A stretch of 64,000 nt of DNA from Hybos culiciformis (taxonomy: Eukaryota > Arthropoda > Insecta > Diptera > Hybotidae), in the NCBI GenBank assembly GCA_964007475.1, contig OZ023274.1, positions 75,775,303 to 75,839,302 of the forward strand. The letters run 5' to 3'. Shown here in pieces: positions 40,989 to 52,821 of the stretch. Each line of letters begins with the position of its first letter. Position 1 is the stretch's first letter. The position numbers were made by a program, and so were the translations under genes. The notes under the pieces were generated by a model. It was not told the origin of the DNA. It did no database searches and worked only from the letters and a program-made list of their open reading frames with translations.

Positions 40989-43376
40989 ATATTTTTAAAA
41001 ATTCTCAAGGATTTAAATTTTAATAGAAAAGGAATCTTCAACATCAAGGTCGTTTGCAAAAATTATTTCTATTAAAAAAAAAAAAATTAAGTTTAACACA
41101 AAAATTAGGTCATGAATTTGAGAGCTTATGTCAAGGTCGATTAAAATTAAAAAAACCAAAAAAAAAAAAAATATATAATATAATAATAAGCTTTCAGACT
41201 GTGAGATTTTAAATCTGTAATTTATATTTTATTAGTATACCTTGTTCTGCAATTTTCAAAAATTTATAACAATGTTTAATTAACGATTAAATATGACGTC
41301 TCCTACCAGTTAAATTAATATAAAAATTATCGAAATGTTTAATATATTTTGATTTCTTGATTGTTCTCAAATTCAATTGTCTGTTTTTTGTTACAATTTC
41401 AGACCCGTCATGTGAGATTGTTCTCAAATTCAATATTTCAATTAATGTCTGTTTTTTGTTACAATTTCAGACCCTTCATGTGTGCATGGAAACACAACAA
41501 AAAAATTTTATATGAATTTTTAAAAATTAAAAAAAAAAAAAAAATTGGAACACCATCGTAAAAAAAAATAATAATAATAAAATACAATTTTTATGCTCAC
41601 ATAAGTTTTGCATACATTTATATATCTATATTATACATATATGAATTCTTGACCTAAATTTATTTGTTGCATTCATCCGAATTATTCTGCAGTATAAAAT
41701 TGATATAAAATTGAATTTTAAATTTTCTTTTATGATGAATTGCTCTAGATTTTTAATTTGCACATTAAATGCTTGCATACATGTATGCAATAATTTTTTG
41801 AATTTTCATTTTTATAAAAATTGCTATTAAAATTAAAAAAAAATATATTTGAAAATTGAAAATTGTGAAAACTAAATGTGAAAAATTAATGCAAAAAAGA
41901 AAAATCATAAAACTTAAAATTAAAAAAAAAAAAATTACATAACCATTATTTTGCTTAATTTATAATTTCGTTCGATAGTAATTTAAACTCAAAAGCTGAC
42001 AAATTTTTGTCATAAATTTTTTCATATCTTAAATTATTTAAATTTATTTCGGGAATAATATATACATAATAAATAATGTACATAGCCTTATGTCCAAAGG
42101 CAATACTAATAAGGGTAATAATTGCAAACAGCGTTTGTTGAAGAAATTATCTGACTTTGAACGAAGTAGCTTTAAAAACCTTGAATCCACATAATTATTA
42201 TTTATTGCTTGAAAATATCTTCTCTTTTTTTTTTTAAATTTTTAATAGGGCCTTAGTAATAAATCACTAAAAAGTTTTTGATTAAGAATCAATGTAAAAT
42301 TATTTGAGAAAATTTTTATTTTTTGATAATTAATATCATCAATTTTGTGTTTGAAGTTTTTTTTTTTTTTTTTATTATCAAATTAAAAACTCATATTTAT
42401 AATACCTTTTTGAATTATGTAAATTGATAAAGCAGTGTGGGCACAATGGATCGCAGCCTGAATTACATTTAAAATTAAATTAGTCGGCCAAAATTTTATA
42501 CTTAGTAATAATAATATTTTTTTTTTTTTTAAATAAAATATTAAATAAATAATAATTAAAATAACAGAGAAATAAATTATATACTAATGTACATAATTTT
42601 TCCAATTCAATGTTGTGTGGTTTTATTTATTTATAAAATTTTAAATTAAATGTCTCAGTGACTGGCGTAATGGAAAATCCATTAAATTTTTTCTATTATC
42701 TCTATAGTTTGCTACTGGATAATAATTAGTAATTAAAAAAAAAATATAATTAGTGGTAAATTAGTAGATATTAAAAAATTCTAATTCACGATAAAGTGCT
42801 CTTCAATATTAAAAGCTTCTTAATGTACATTACATAATTTTTTTTGTAATTTATATACCATAATTGTGACCCCATTAAATTGTAACTATTTATTTCTTTT
42901 TTTTTTATGTTATCCCTTTATTGACCCACTTTTGGAGTATATTTTGAACCTAATTTACTTTTGATATAATAATATGAGTAATCTCTACAATTTTAGGTCA
43001 CAATATTATATGCTTTCAAAATTTAGGACAATATTTCTTTTAGTATATTCAAAAGGAAAACTATAACAAGAAAAAAAAGTACACATTTTGTTATGTAACT
43101 GATGGTTGCATTAAACCAGCAATAATTCAGAGGATATTGACAGTATTTAAGTAAATGAGAATAGATTTCAGCCAAGCTTTGATTTTAGTTCTATTAATAT
43201 GTGATAATTAATATATCAAATTCTTGCAGTCTAATTAATTTATAATTATAATATAGTACATATAAGTTAAAAGGATTTGTAAAGGATTTTTAGTTTTATA
43301 TAACTATATTACAACATTTGCTCTCATATTTTTCTCTGCATTTTAAAAATTATTTTTAATTTTTTTTTTTTTTCAG
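40989..43376. other. Segment upstream of atossa coding exons
   Basis: It contains the 41359 tandem duplication and otherwise A+T-rich DNA up to the 43376 splice acceptor. No coding frame is supported. Confidence 0.55.
41359..41482 (+). repeat. Tandem duplication of a 57-bp unit
   Basis: GATTGTTCTCAAATTCAA...TGTCTGTTTTTTGTTACA...TTTCAGACCC-TCATGTG occurs at 41359-41415 and again at 41416-41482. The second copy carries about 10 extra bases. Each copy has GTCTG...CAGAC inverted ends and a T-rich TTTCAG resembling a 3' splice site. The short open frame across it is only a product of the repeat. Confidence 0.75.
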
Positions 43377-43422
43377 ATTTTTTGATCAATTAATAAAACA
43401 GTTTATTCTCTTGCCATAAAAA
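43377..43422 (+). other. 5' UTR part of the atossa start-codon exon
   Basis: A long T tract ends in TTTCAG at 43371-43376, a strong 3' splice site 46 bases before the atossa ATG. The start-codon exon is therefore probably not the first exon. The promoter and at least one non-coding exon would lie further left, perhaps more than 30 kb away. An unspliced start inside the preceding A+T-rich DNA cannot be excluded. Confidence 0.6.
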
Positions 43423-46312
43423 ATGATTCCAACAGCAGTTACAACAACACCTACCCAAACCTCTGCAACAGCTACAATTGGTTTAGCTTCATTGATTTTG
43501 GAGGGTCGAGCATTATCAGATGATAGTTTTTTGATAACAAACAATGGGAAAAAATATATATTATTGTTTCCACCTGGACATCCAAATCCAACAATAGAAG
43601 GGCCAAATTTGCAAAGAATTAATATAACATCTAATCCAACAGCTGATTTATCACTGCCATTATATAGAATTCAACAACAGCAACAACAACAACAGCAGCA
43701 AAAACAACAGCAACAACAAAATCAGCAACAAGATCAAAACAATGTGGTTGCAACAACTTCATCAACATTGGCAACCACATCATCAGAAGTTCAACATTTT
43801 CAACGCCTAAGACAGAAGCTAACTCAATTGCGGCAATCATCGCCCAGCACTAGCGCTCATGAATCACACTCTGGTATGGAATATAAAATTTCGTTTGGTC
43901 CAACCGATGGCGGAAGTAGCACAACTTCGGGAAGTCCTGACTTAACACAACAAGATGACGATAATGGTTCCATGTCGATGAGACGTCGTGGTCGACCACC
44001 TGGATTTTTTGCCGATGACACTGATAAAAATTTACCAGTAATGCGTTCCACTGATAACAGCTTATTGTATTCATTGCAATCTTTGGCAACAAATTGTTTA
44101 TGGAATCTTAATACAGAAAGTGGTTTGGCGCAATCACAAGATTATTGGTGTAATAATTTGGTATCTCCAAATACGTCATCGAAACAACAAGGTAACACAA
44201 TTAGTTCTGAACAGCAACAAACGCAATCTGTTAAAATGCTCGTTGATGGACCAAAAACGATTGCAAATCCACCAACTCCCAAGCAGGGACCACACTGTGA
44301 TCAGTTCCTCAAAAAGATTGGTTTAATGGATAAAGTCCAAAATTTGGATGTTGAGGAACATATCTGTGATATTGCAAATTTAAATGAAATTGTAAGTTAT
44401 ATTAATTAACCTGCTTTGATTTAAGCTTATTGCTGCAAGATTGACATAATTTATTTTTTAAATTAATTTATCCAGTGCTACCATTGGCAAGTACACTGCC
44501 GTCAAATTGAGGTTATGTTATCTAGATCTGATCCAATTTGTATTGAGGTTTATTTGGGGCCAGAAAATCATGATATTTTATTAGAACAGTGGGTAATCGA
44601 GGAATCAGATAAGTAAGTTTTATTCATTATTTCACTATTTTTAAGACTGACTCAAAAATTTATCTGCCTACACTTTAAAATCGATCTTTTTTTTTTAATA
44701 TATTTATTTAGTTTTATCACTAACTGATTTTTATTTATAAACTAACTATATTTTAGGCCAATAACACCAACAATGACAATACAGGCATTATGTAATGCTA
44801 TTCGAAGCCAATTATATTTTTCTCAAATATCGGCATGGAGTGACTTAATAAAAAAAGTGGCAATAAATGAATTACGTGATAATTTACGAATTAAAACTCC
44901 AATACCAAATTGGTCAAGCTCAACTTCAGGTAGTTTAAAAATGAAGCCACATTTAGATATTATTTATCGTATTAAACCATATGATTCGACTGCCTCATTC
45001 AATTGTAAACCAATTGTACATAAATTTCCAAATGTACAGATATCGGAAAATTGTGCAATAACAGTTAGCTTGAAAAGTCTTCCACGTTTGCCTGGTGGCG
45101 TACCGAAATTGAATTTATTAAACGGTGGCTGTAGTATTAAAAATTCAATTGCCGCTGATCGATTAACTCCAACTACAAATTCAATAATATTAACAAATAA
45201 TACAAATTCAGCTGCTGTAGCAACAATAACTAGCAACAGCTTGATTTCAGTTACGTCAAATCAAAACAATTGTGACACCAATAATTGTCATTTAATTTGC
45301 AGCAACAGTAGTAGTTGTGGGGATGAAGAAATGATATTGGATGATCGATTAATTACACCGTGCCAAGAAAAAGGAAAACACAAATGTGCTTATGATGACA
45401 TTGAAGATGACGATGATGAAACGGATGGTGGCAGTAATACTGATTCTCGCAAAGATTTTCAATACAATAACGATAACAGCAATCCATATCAAGATGAATT
45501 GGCAACAATTCATCGAGAAAAACAATTAATGAAGTATCGTAAGCGTATGATAAAAAGGGATAAGAAAAAACGTGACTTAATGGATAACAATCAAAATAAA
45601 CAATCACAAAGATTGCAAATACATATGTGTGAAACTAGTAGAGCTAATACACTAACTAATAATGAACAACGTCAAATTAAGAACGGATGCGGTTCAATCA
45701 GAAGATTCAGCAATGTCAGTAATCCTTCTTCTAGTTTCATGCTTCCTGGGTCATGTGGACTGCAAGTACAAAATGATGAGCCCACATCTAATGGATTCAC
45801 AACCTACAATTATTTACCGCCAATGTATAATGTAACAAAAAGTATTCCTGAATCTGTACAAACTCAGCCTATTGAAATGATATCAATTGGAACACAAACA
45901 ATGGAATTTCCACAAATTCAACCAAACTGTGATCATTGTGGAAGTGAAATGTCCTTGATTTGTTGGAATTGTAGTAATAATAAAAATTCGACAAATTCAC
46001 CAATAATTGATAAAGGTGATTTATTGTTGCAATCTATTCAGCGCACACCAAAAATTAAATCAAACAAAAATTCATCAAGAAATTTCAACAAAAATAATAA
46101 TAATTTTGGCTGCATTGATTTTACAAATACAACAGAAGAAAATAAAAATCTACAAGATTGTCAACTTTGTAAGAGGCAAAAAACGCAACATCAATATAAA
46201 ACGAAAGATATATTACAGCAACAGCAACAAAATCAGCAACAACCAGGACCAAGTTCACCACAATACACCAAGAATAATTATAATAATAATAGTACTAATA
46301 ATAAATCAAATT

Positions 46313-46349
<37 letters not shown>

Positions 46350-48193
46350 TAATAATAATAATTATAATAATATAAATGATAATAATAGGGATTGTTGTAA
46401 AAATTTAAATAAAGCAACTCATAACAATAATGTTAAACCATTAAAATGTGATTGTAAAAATGTATTAATGGTAAAATTGGATGGTGACATAACTTCCTCA
46501 ACAACAATAACAGGAATAACGAATAATAATTGCAGTTATCACGAAAATTTAATGAATCCTAATTTATTAGAACAATTTAAGACACCACCGTGCCATCAAG
46601 AGCCAAAAATTCCACCAATTCAATCAAAAAAGCCAACTACTTTATTAAAATTAAACTCTGAAGAACAACAACAGCAACAACAACAGAAAAAACTATTGCC
46701 AAAAATTAATTTAACTAGTATATTTTGCGGCAACAGTGGGAACCAAACGTCATCATCACCAATTCCAATCAAAAATCTACAACATGAAGGTAAAAAGACA
46801 TTAGAGACATTCATTTTTGAGAACGGATCAACGATGGATGATGTTATTCCACCTGAAATTCCAGTACAAAAATCGAATTCAGCACCAGCTTTGCCACCTG
46901 TGTCACCATCAGCTTTATCACCAAGATTTATCAAACAGGCTGCCAATTTTTATAAAAGACGATCTCGTCATTTATCTGATCGTTCCTCCGATGATCAACA
47001 ATATTCTGATGAAGATTTTGATGGATTATTGTACAGTCCAGCTGCGTCACCAATAAAAAATCGATTTTTTCAACGTGGCCTGAGTTTATTTGGTCGTAAG
47101 CCGTTACTTGGTAATTTAGAAGAATCAATATTGCAACGTAGGTTTACACCTAAAACTACTGTTGCTGGATTCAAAGTGTTATTAGGAGCATCAGGTGGAT
47201 TTTGTCCAACTCAATTAACAATACCAGCTGCAGCTTATTTCTATGAGTTGCACGGAGACGCACTTACCACGCCATATATGGTAAATTTAAAAAAAAATAT
47301 AATTTAAGTCACGTTTTAAGAAATATTATAAAAATGTTTAAAATATTTAGAATTTAAATTATTAAAAGAAAAAAATTATTTTTTTAAAGAATTTTTCTTT
47401 TTTAAATCATTTATTTTTATTTTCATGATTTCGTTTTTTTTTAGTGCGAAATTCGATTGTCAAGAAAAGGTTATACTATTCCTCGAATTGGTACAGTTCA
47501 AGCAACATTATTGAATCCATTTGGCACAGTTGTACGAATGTTTGTCATATCGTACAATTTTCATGATATGCCACCTATGAATCAAACATTTATACGCCAA
47601 CGAATATTAGCAGTAGATTCGGATTTAGATGCAAAGAAAAATTCAACCAATCATAGCCAATATACATCAACTCAAGAACAAATGCGTTCATTACGTTATT
47701 CTATCCATTTAAGGTAATTTGAAATCGTTTTTGGGGATTTCTTTTTGCCGTGTTCTATAGCAGATGTCATTGGAAACGAAATAAATTTCCTTTTTTTTTA
47801 CCAAATTTAGTATCGAAAAGAGTGCCTTATGTTTTTAATCGACAGATTTAAAAAGTATTTGAATGAGATAAATTTTGAATTGGAATCAAGCAAGCACGTC
47901 ATCGTACAATTTTATATAATTTAAAAGATCTCACATAATTTAAAAGATAAATTTATTTCTTCTAATTATTTTTCTTTTTTAGATTTCAAACTTCCAGATC
48001 TGGGCGTTTATCTTTACATACTGATATAAGGTTTTTAATATCAAGACGCACAGATAGTGATACTGCAGCAGCTCATGCTAAAGGTGCATTAGAATTACCA
48101 AATGAACTAAAAATAATTACAACAATACCAGATAATCCAAAATATAGTGCCCGACAAGAAACTTCAACAACAAACTCTACACAAAAAATTTAG
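43423..48193 (+). CDS. atos: Atossa (FAM214/ATOS family) protein, five coding exons
   Basis: Coding exons are 43423-44391, 44476-44612, 44757-47280, 47445-47713 and 47983-48193. All four introns (84, 144, 164 and 269 bp) are GT-AG, and the phases join to 4110 bp, or 1369 residues plus stop. The start is firm: an in-frame TAA lies two codons upstream. Seen in the protein: an N-terminal LILEGR segment like that of vertebrate FAM214, poly-Q at residues 84-103, an AT-hook-like RRRGRPPGF at 187-195, poly-N near 888-909, a DUF4210-like block (LLGNLEESIL to GASGGFCPTQLTIP) near 1151-1210, and a C-terminal block (TLLNPFGTVVRMFVISYNF, then SGRLSLHTDIRFLISRR) matching the family's chromosome-segregation domain. 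In Drosophila, Atossa is a nuclear factor that raises expression of metabolic genes and the helicase Porthos in migrating macrophages. The homopolymer runs are typical of insect copies. Family assignment is strong; exact exon ends rest on consensus sites. Confidence 0.92.
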
Positions 48194-48198
48194 TAGTT

Positions 48199-48204
48199 AA
48201 TAAA
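48199..48204 (+). terminator. Candidate polyadenylation signal of atossa
   Basis: AATAAA begins six bases after the TAG stop. It would give an extremely short 3' UTR. Other A-rich hexamers follow over the next hundreds of bases, so the true cleavage site may lie further right. Confidence 0.2.
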
Positions 48205-51200
48205 ATTAATTAAATCGCAATCAAAATATTATTTTTATAATTTTTGTGATAATTTTAAAATGCGATTTAATCAATATTTTTGATATTTTTTTTTAAAATA
48301 ATGAAAAAAAAAAAAAAAGAATGCAAAACAAAATTAATTAAATTTTTTTTCTTTATATTTATAAATTTATTTTGTTCATTCTTCTGGAATATTTAAAATA
48401 ATTTATTTATTTTTTAATAATTATGTTTCTTTAATGCGTTTTCAACAATTTCATTTTAAATTTTTGAAATTTAACGAAAATATTTTCAAAATTATTCAAA
48501 AATATGCACTATCAAATCAATTGTATTTTATTGAAATTTATTTTAATTTTATAACTCCATAATTTGCCAACCACGATAAAAACATAATTTTGGGTTAAAA
48601 ATTATGCAGTAAGTACTAGCACTAGGTGCGAAAAAGAAATCACATTGTAAACAATTGCTAGATTTTGCAGAATTCATTTGATAGTTATCATAACACAATT
48701 GAAATTTTATTTTTGATTAGATTCAAATGATTAGAAATTTGGTATTAAAATAAATTAAATTCCTTTAAATTTATAAGAAATGACATTTTGTTGAAAGCTC
48801 ATTTTTTTTTTATTTCTTCTCTAAAAAAAAAAAAAAAATATGTTTTTAAGTTAACGAAAATCATATTAATTAAACGAAATTTCCAATAAATTTGGAAATT
48901 TATTTTTTAAATTTTACGTAAATAAACAAAAAAAAAAACAATGAATTTAAAAAAAATATGAAATATTATTGATTGAAATGTGAAAAACAACATAAGTCCA
49001 AGAATTCAACTATAAGAATTTACAAAAATAATAAATTAGTTAAAAAAAACATAAAAAGATTTCCCATTTTTTTTTTTTTTTATTATTATTTTCTCTTTTC
49101 CGTAATGTAATGAGCTACGAACTAAATTTATTTATTTACATTTTTAATTATCTCTCTTTCTCATTTTAAGTTATTCTTAAGTAGAAAAGGAAACAAAACA
49201 TGTGTAATTAAAGGTTTAAGTAATTTTAATTTCCGAATTCAATGAAAACATAATAATAGTTTAAGAAAAAAGCAAGTGTGAATTTTTACTGTATGCGCTC
49301 ATGTCGATCTTTTGCTGCGTTTTTTCTTTTTTTCAATCACTATAACTACAAATTTTCGTAAAAAAAAAATATAAGCGATAATAAGCAAAAAACAAAAAAA
49401 AAAAACTGAAATTTTAAAATTGCGTACATTTGTTAACAATTACACATTCAGAATTTTTTTTTTAATATAGAGCTTTTGGTTATAAAATACAATGCGCCGA
49501 AAAAAATATTTATGCGAAATAATTGGGAAAAACATTCACTGTTTCGGAATTTGTATTTATATTAATAAAAGCAACCACAGCCATAACACTATTAAGGTAA
49601 ATATTCTTTTTTTGCCTAATATGTATCCCGTTTAAATTCTTACGACTGTATCTTTTCAATTTACATTTGTACGTATGTATTACTATTTGGATTGAAAATT
49701 AAAAAACAATATATATTTAAAAATAGGCAATTTTAATAACATAAATCTAAAATCAATTTTATTTTGTTAATCAAATAATTTTTGTATTATAACAAAACAA
49801 TGAAAGTTATTTTTTTTTAATAAATTTTTGTCTCCAAACCAATGGAATAAATGAAAATTTAGTTTTCATTTTGGTAGCTGCGATATTTTATTATTTAAAA
49901 AAGAAATAAAAAACATTTTTACTTTAGGACTGTTAAAAATAAAGGATTAAAACATCTTCTTTTTTTTAATTTTATTTTAATACTTTTATAATAACAATTT
50001 GGCTTCTGATTACATGTCCCAAAGCTCTTTAAATTTGAATGCAATTTAGGATTAAAAATTTGTTTTAAGTTTAATTAATAAATTAGCTTGTATGCAAAGG
50101 AAAAGTTAAGTTAATAAATTATCTCTTGAAGGTGGTTAAATTATAAAAAAAATTTTCAATTAGGCTTATTATTTTAATTTTTGTTGAATTTTTTTTTTTG
50201 TATGGAGAAATTAATATAATTGAATTAATTAAAACTATAATTTATGAATAGAAATATGTTGAGAGTAAACGATTGCTATTTAATACATTTTTTCAAGCGA
50301 AATTATTAAAAAAAATTATAATTTCACAAATTCCAATTTAGATTTTCTTTCAGTTTATACACAAGCTAATATAGTAGACATATCTTTACACCTATCGGTT
50401 TTCTAGAAGAAGTTATAAGTTATTTGTAAAAATCCAGAAATAAAATCTTATTTTAATTTTTATTTTTTATTTTAATCCCTTCAAGTATTTTAGATGGATG
50501 TGATTGTTTGATTATTGTTGTGGACGGATTTCTGTGATACGATATGAGCGCTGGTGATTTTTATTATTATTATTATTATTATTATTACTAAATATATAAA
50601 TTTAAAAAAAAAACTAGTTTTAAGTTACAAACAAAAAAAAAATCTACTAAATATAATTTTCATCATTAAAATTTTTTTTCGTTTAAATTTCTTGTTATTC
50701 ACATTAAAAAAAAAATTATAAAAAATATAAAAAAAAAAAAGTAGAATGTTAAACTAGAAATTAATAGAAAAAGTATATGGATGTATACATTTTTGTGATT
50801 AATAAATTAATAATCTGTAATATAAGCAGATTTACGACGTATTTTTAAGAAGACTAGAATAAAATTTATCAACAATTTTGAAGTCAAGAACAGGAATTTC
50901 AGTTAGTTTGGAAAATTGATTATAAAATAACCATAATTTTATTTAAACTATTATAAATAAAGCTCTTCAAGATAGTACAACTTATCAGTTTAATCAGAAT
51001 ATAAACAGAGTTTTTTTTTTTATTATAAACATAATATTCAAAAAAGGCATTAAATTCAAGGTTGAAGATTTTTGGAAATTTTTCTAGAAAGCGATCATCA
51101 TAGGCAATTTTTCAGATTAATATGAAACTTTAAGTTGGTTTTATTGAGGATTTATTAATTTTTCGTTGATAAAACAATTGTAATATCTGTTCCCATTTTC

Positions 51201-52257
51201 TTTAATACACATCGAATCTCAAGACATATGTAGTATTTTCTCAACGTGCTTTCAGATTATTCTCGCACATACACTTCACATAAAAAAAATTCAACAAAAC
51301 GAAATATTTAGAAAAAAAAAAGATATATATTATTCAATTTATAATTTCCAATCAAGTTTGGAAATTTGTCTCAAATTGAGCGAAAATTACGTGATAAATT
51401 ATACTTTTTATTTTCTTAAGCTATAATACTGAAATTCTTTGACTTATCATTCTCTAGTTAATTTTTAATTTATAAAAAAATCTAAAAGCTCATTAATTTG
51501 TAATGCAAGGTGTTAAGCCATGATTAATAATTTTCAAAGTCATTTTAATTTAGTTTAAAAAATATATTGATCCTCACTTTTTTTTGTTTCAAAAATTAAT
51601 ATTGAGAAAATTTTATTTTTAGAAACAAGAAAAAAAATTATGTTAGAAAAAGATAATTCAATTTTTTGTCCTTTAATCTAATTTATTTTAATTATTTTTT
51701 AAAGTTTTAATTCAATATATATTATTTTTTTCCTTATATTAAAAATATCTTATATACATATTACTTTTTTGTTTTAAAATATTTAAGGTACAATAAAAAG
51801 TATATATATTTTATTAAAAATTGAAATAAAGTTTTTTTTAATTTTTTTTTAAATAAAATTTCAGTTTCAGTTTTTTTTTTAGTCATTGTAGAACTTTGTA
51901 GCTGCAACATATGCTACACTACATCATTGTCGAAACATTTGAAATTTATTTTTATGAAGAAAGATTTATGTGTATATTTATACTTTTTTCATTTTATTAC
52001 TCAAATGCTATTTTTGCTATGTGGTTGATATAATTTTACTGACTAAGAAAGAAGCAACAAATGCTTATAAGCTGGGATTTATTCAATTTTATTACAATAT
52101 TTCCTATTTATTTTATTTATTGATTGAAAGGACACTTAATACATATAATGCTGTTGTATAATATTCTCCATTTTTCTGTGATCTATTTAAATAAACTATT
52201 CCGACATTCAGTTAAATGTTAGACCTAGTTAATAAATGTAACATTTACGTCTTTCGA
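48205..52257. other. Intergenic DNA between convergent genes
   Basis: It probably begins with the atossa 3' UTR. The rest is A+T-rich with a (TTA)n microsatellite at about 50559-50586. No gene is seen. Confidence 0.55.
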
Positions 52258-52467
52258 CTTGTCGAGGCAACTCCTCGGAAACTCCGAGGATAGCCCCGAC
52301 AAATAATCCCTACTCTAAGCCCTAAACTTAAAAACTAAAATGATGCCAATTCCATGCCATATTATTCAATAAGATGCGACGATGCCAATAATTTCATCTA
52401 ATGCCATCATCATCTTTTGAGTACCAGCTGCACTACTGAGCGAAGAAGATCTTTAGCCCGACAAAAA
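52258..52467. repeat. GC-rich hairpin block, possible small transposon
   Basis: At 52261-52300 an outer stem GTCGAGGC/GCCCCGAC (7 of 8 paired) encloses CCTCGG-AAACT-CCGAGG, a compact stem-loop. AGCCCGACAAA near 52458 repeats AGCCCCGACAAA at 52292. TTGTCGAGGC on the left and the reverse-complemented right end TTGTCGGGC suggest inverted ends about 210 bp apart. No target duplication is clear, so a structured RNA is also possible. Confidence 0.45.
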
Positions 52468-52780
52468 ATAAACGACCTATAAAATTTCTTTTTTAAACAA
52501 ATCAGTTAGATATATGTAATATTTTTCTTCTTTTTATCCAAATTATGAAAACTTGTTCTAACCTTTATTTAAATAACTTTTAAACTTTAGAACCAACATT
52601 TTTCTAAAATAACAATTTACTAAAAACTTTTTAGACGAAGTCTCTGAAGGCCTTTTTCATCCTATATTTTGATCCTTAAAAAAACATCAAAATACCTATT
52701 TCAGATTATTCGTAGCAGAAACCAATAATAAAAAATACTAAAAAAATCAACACTGTATCTTCAATGAAAATTAATCAAAG

Positions 52781-52786
52781 TTTATT
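52781..52786 (-). terminator. Candidate polyadenylation signal of the RRM gene
   Basis: AATAAA on the minus strand (TTTATT on +), about 36 bases after the stop codon. In DNA this A+T-rich the hexamer is common by chance, so position is the only support. Confidence 0.35.
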
Positions 52787-52821
52787 AAGTTTAAAATAAC
52801 AAAAAACTTAGCTTAAATTTA

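Noticed and set aside
46007..46375. A second + frame rich in isoleucine inside atossa
   Set aside because: It is the AAT repeat and flanks read in another frame (ATA/ATT), with no independent support.
47457..47717. A separate small gene at 47457-47717
   Set aside because: It is the fourth coding exon of atossa (47445-47713) read on into the intron. The conserved GYTIPRIGTVQ block belongs to the family domain.
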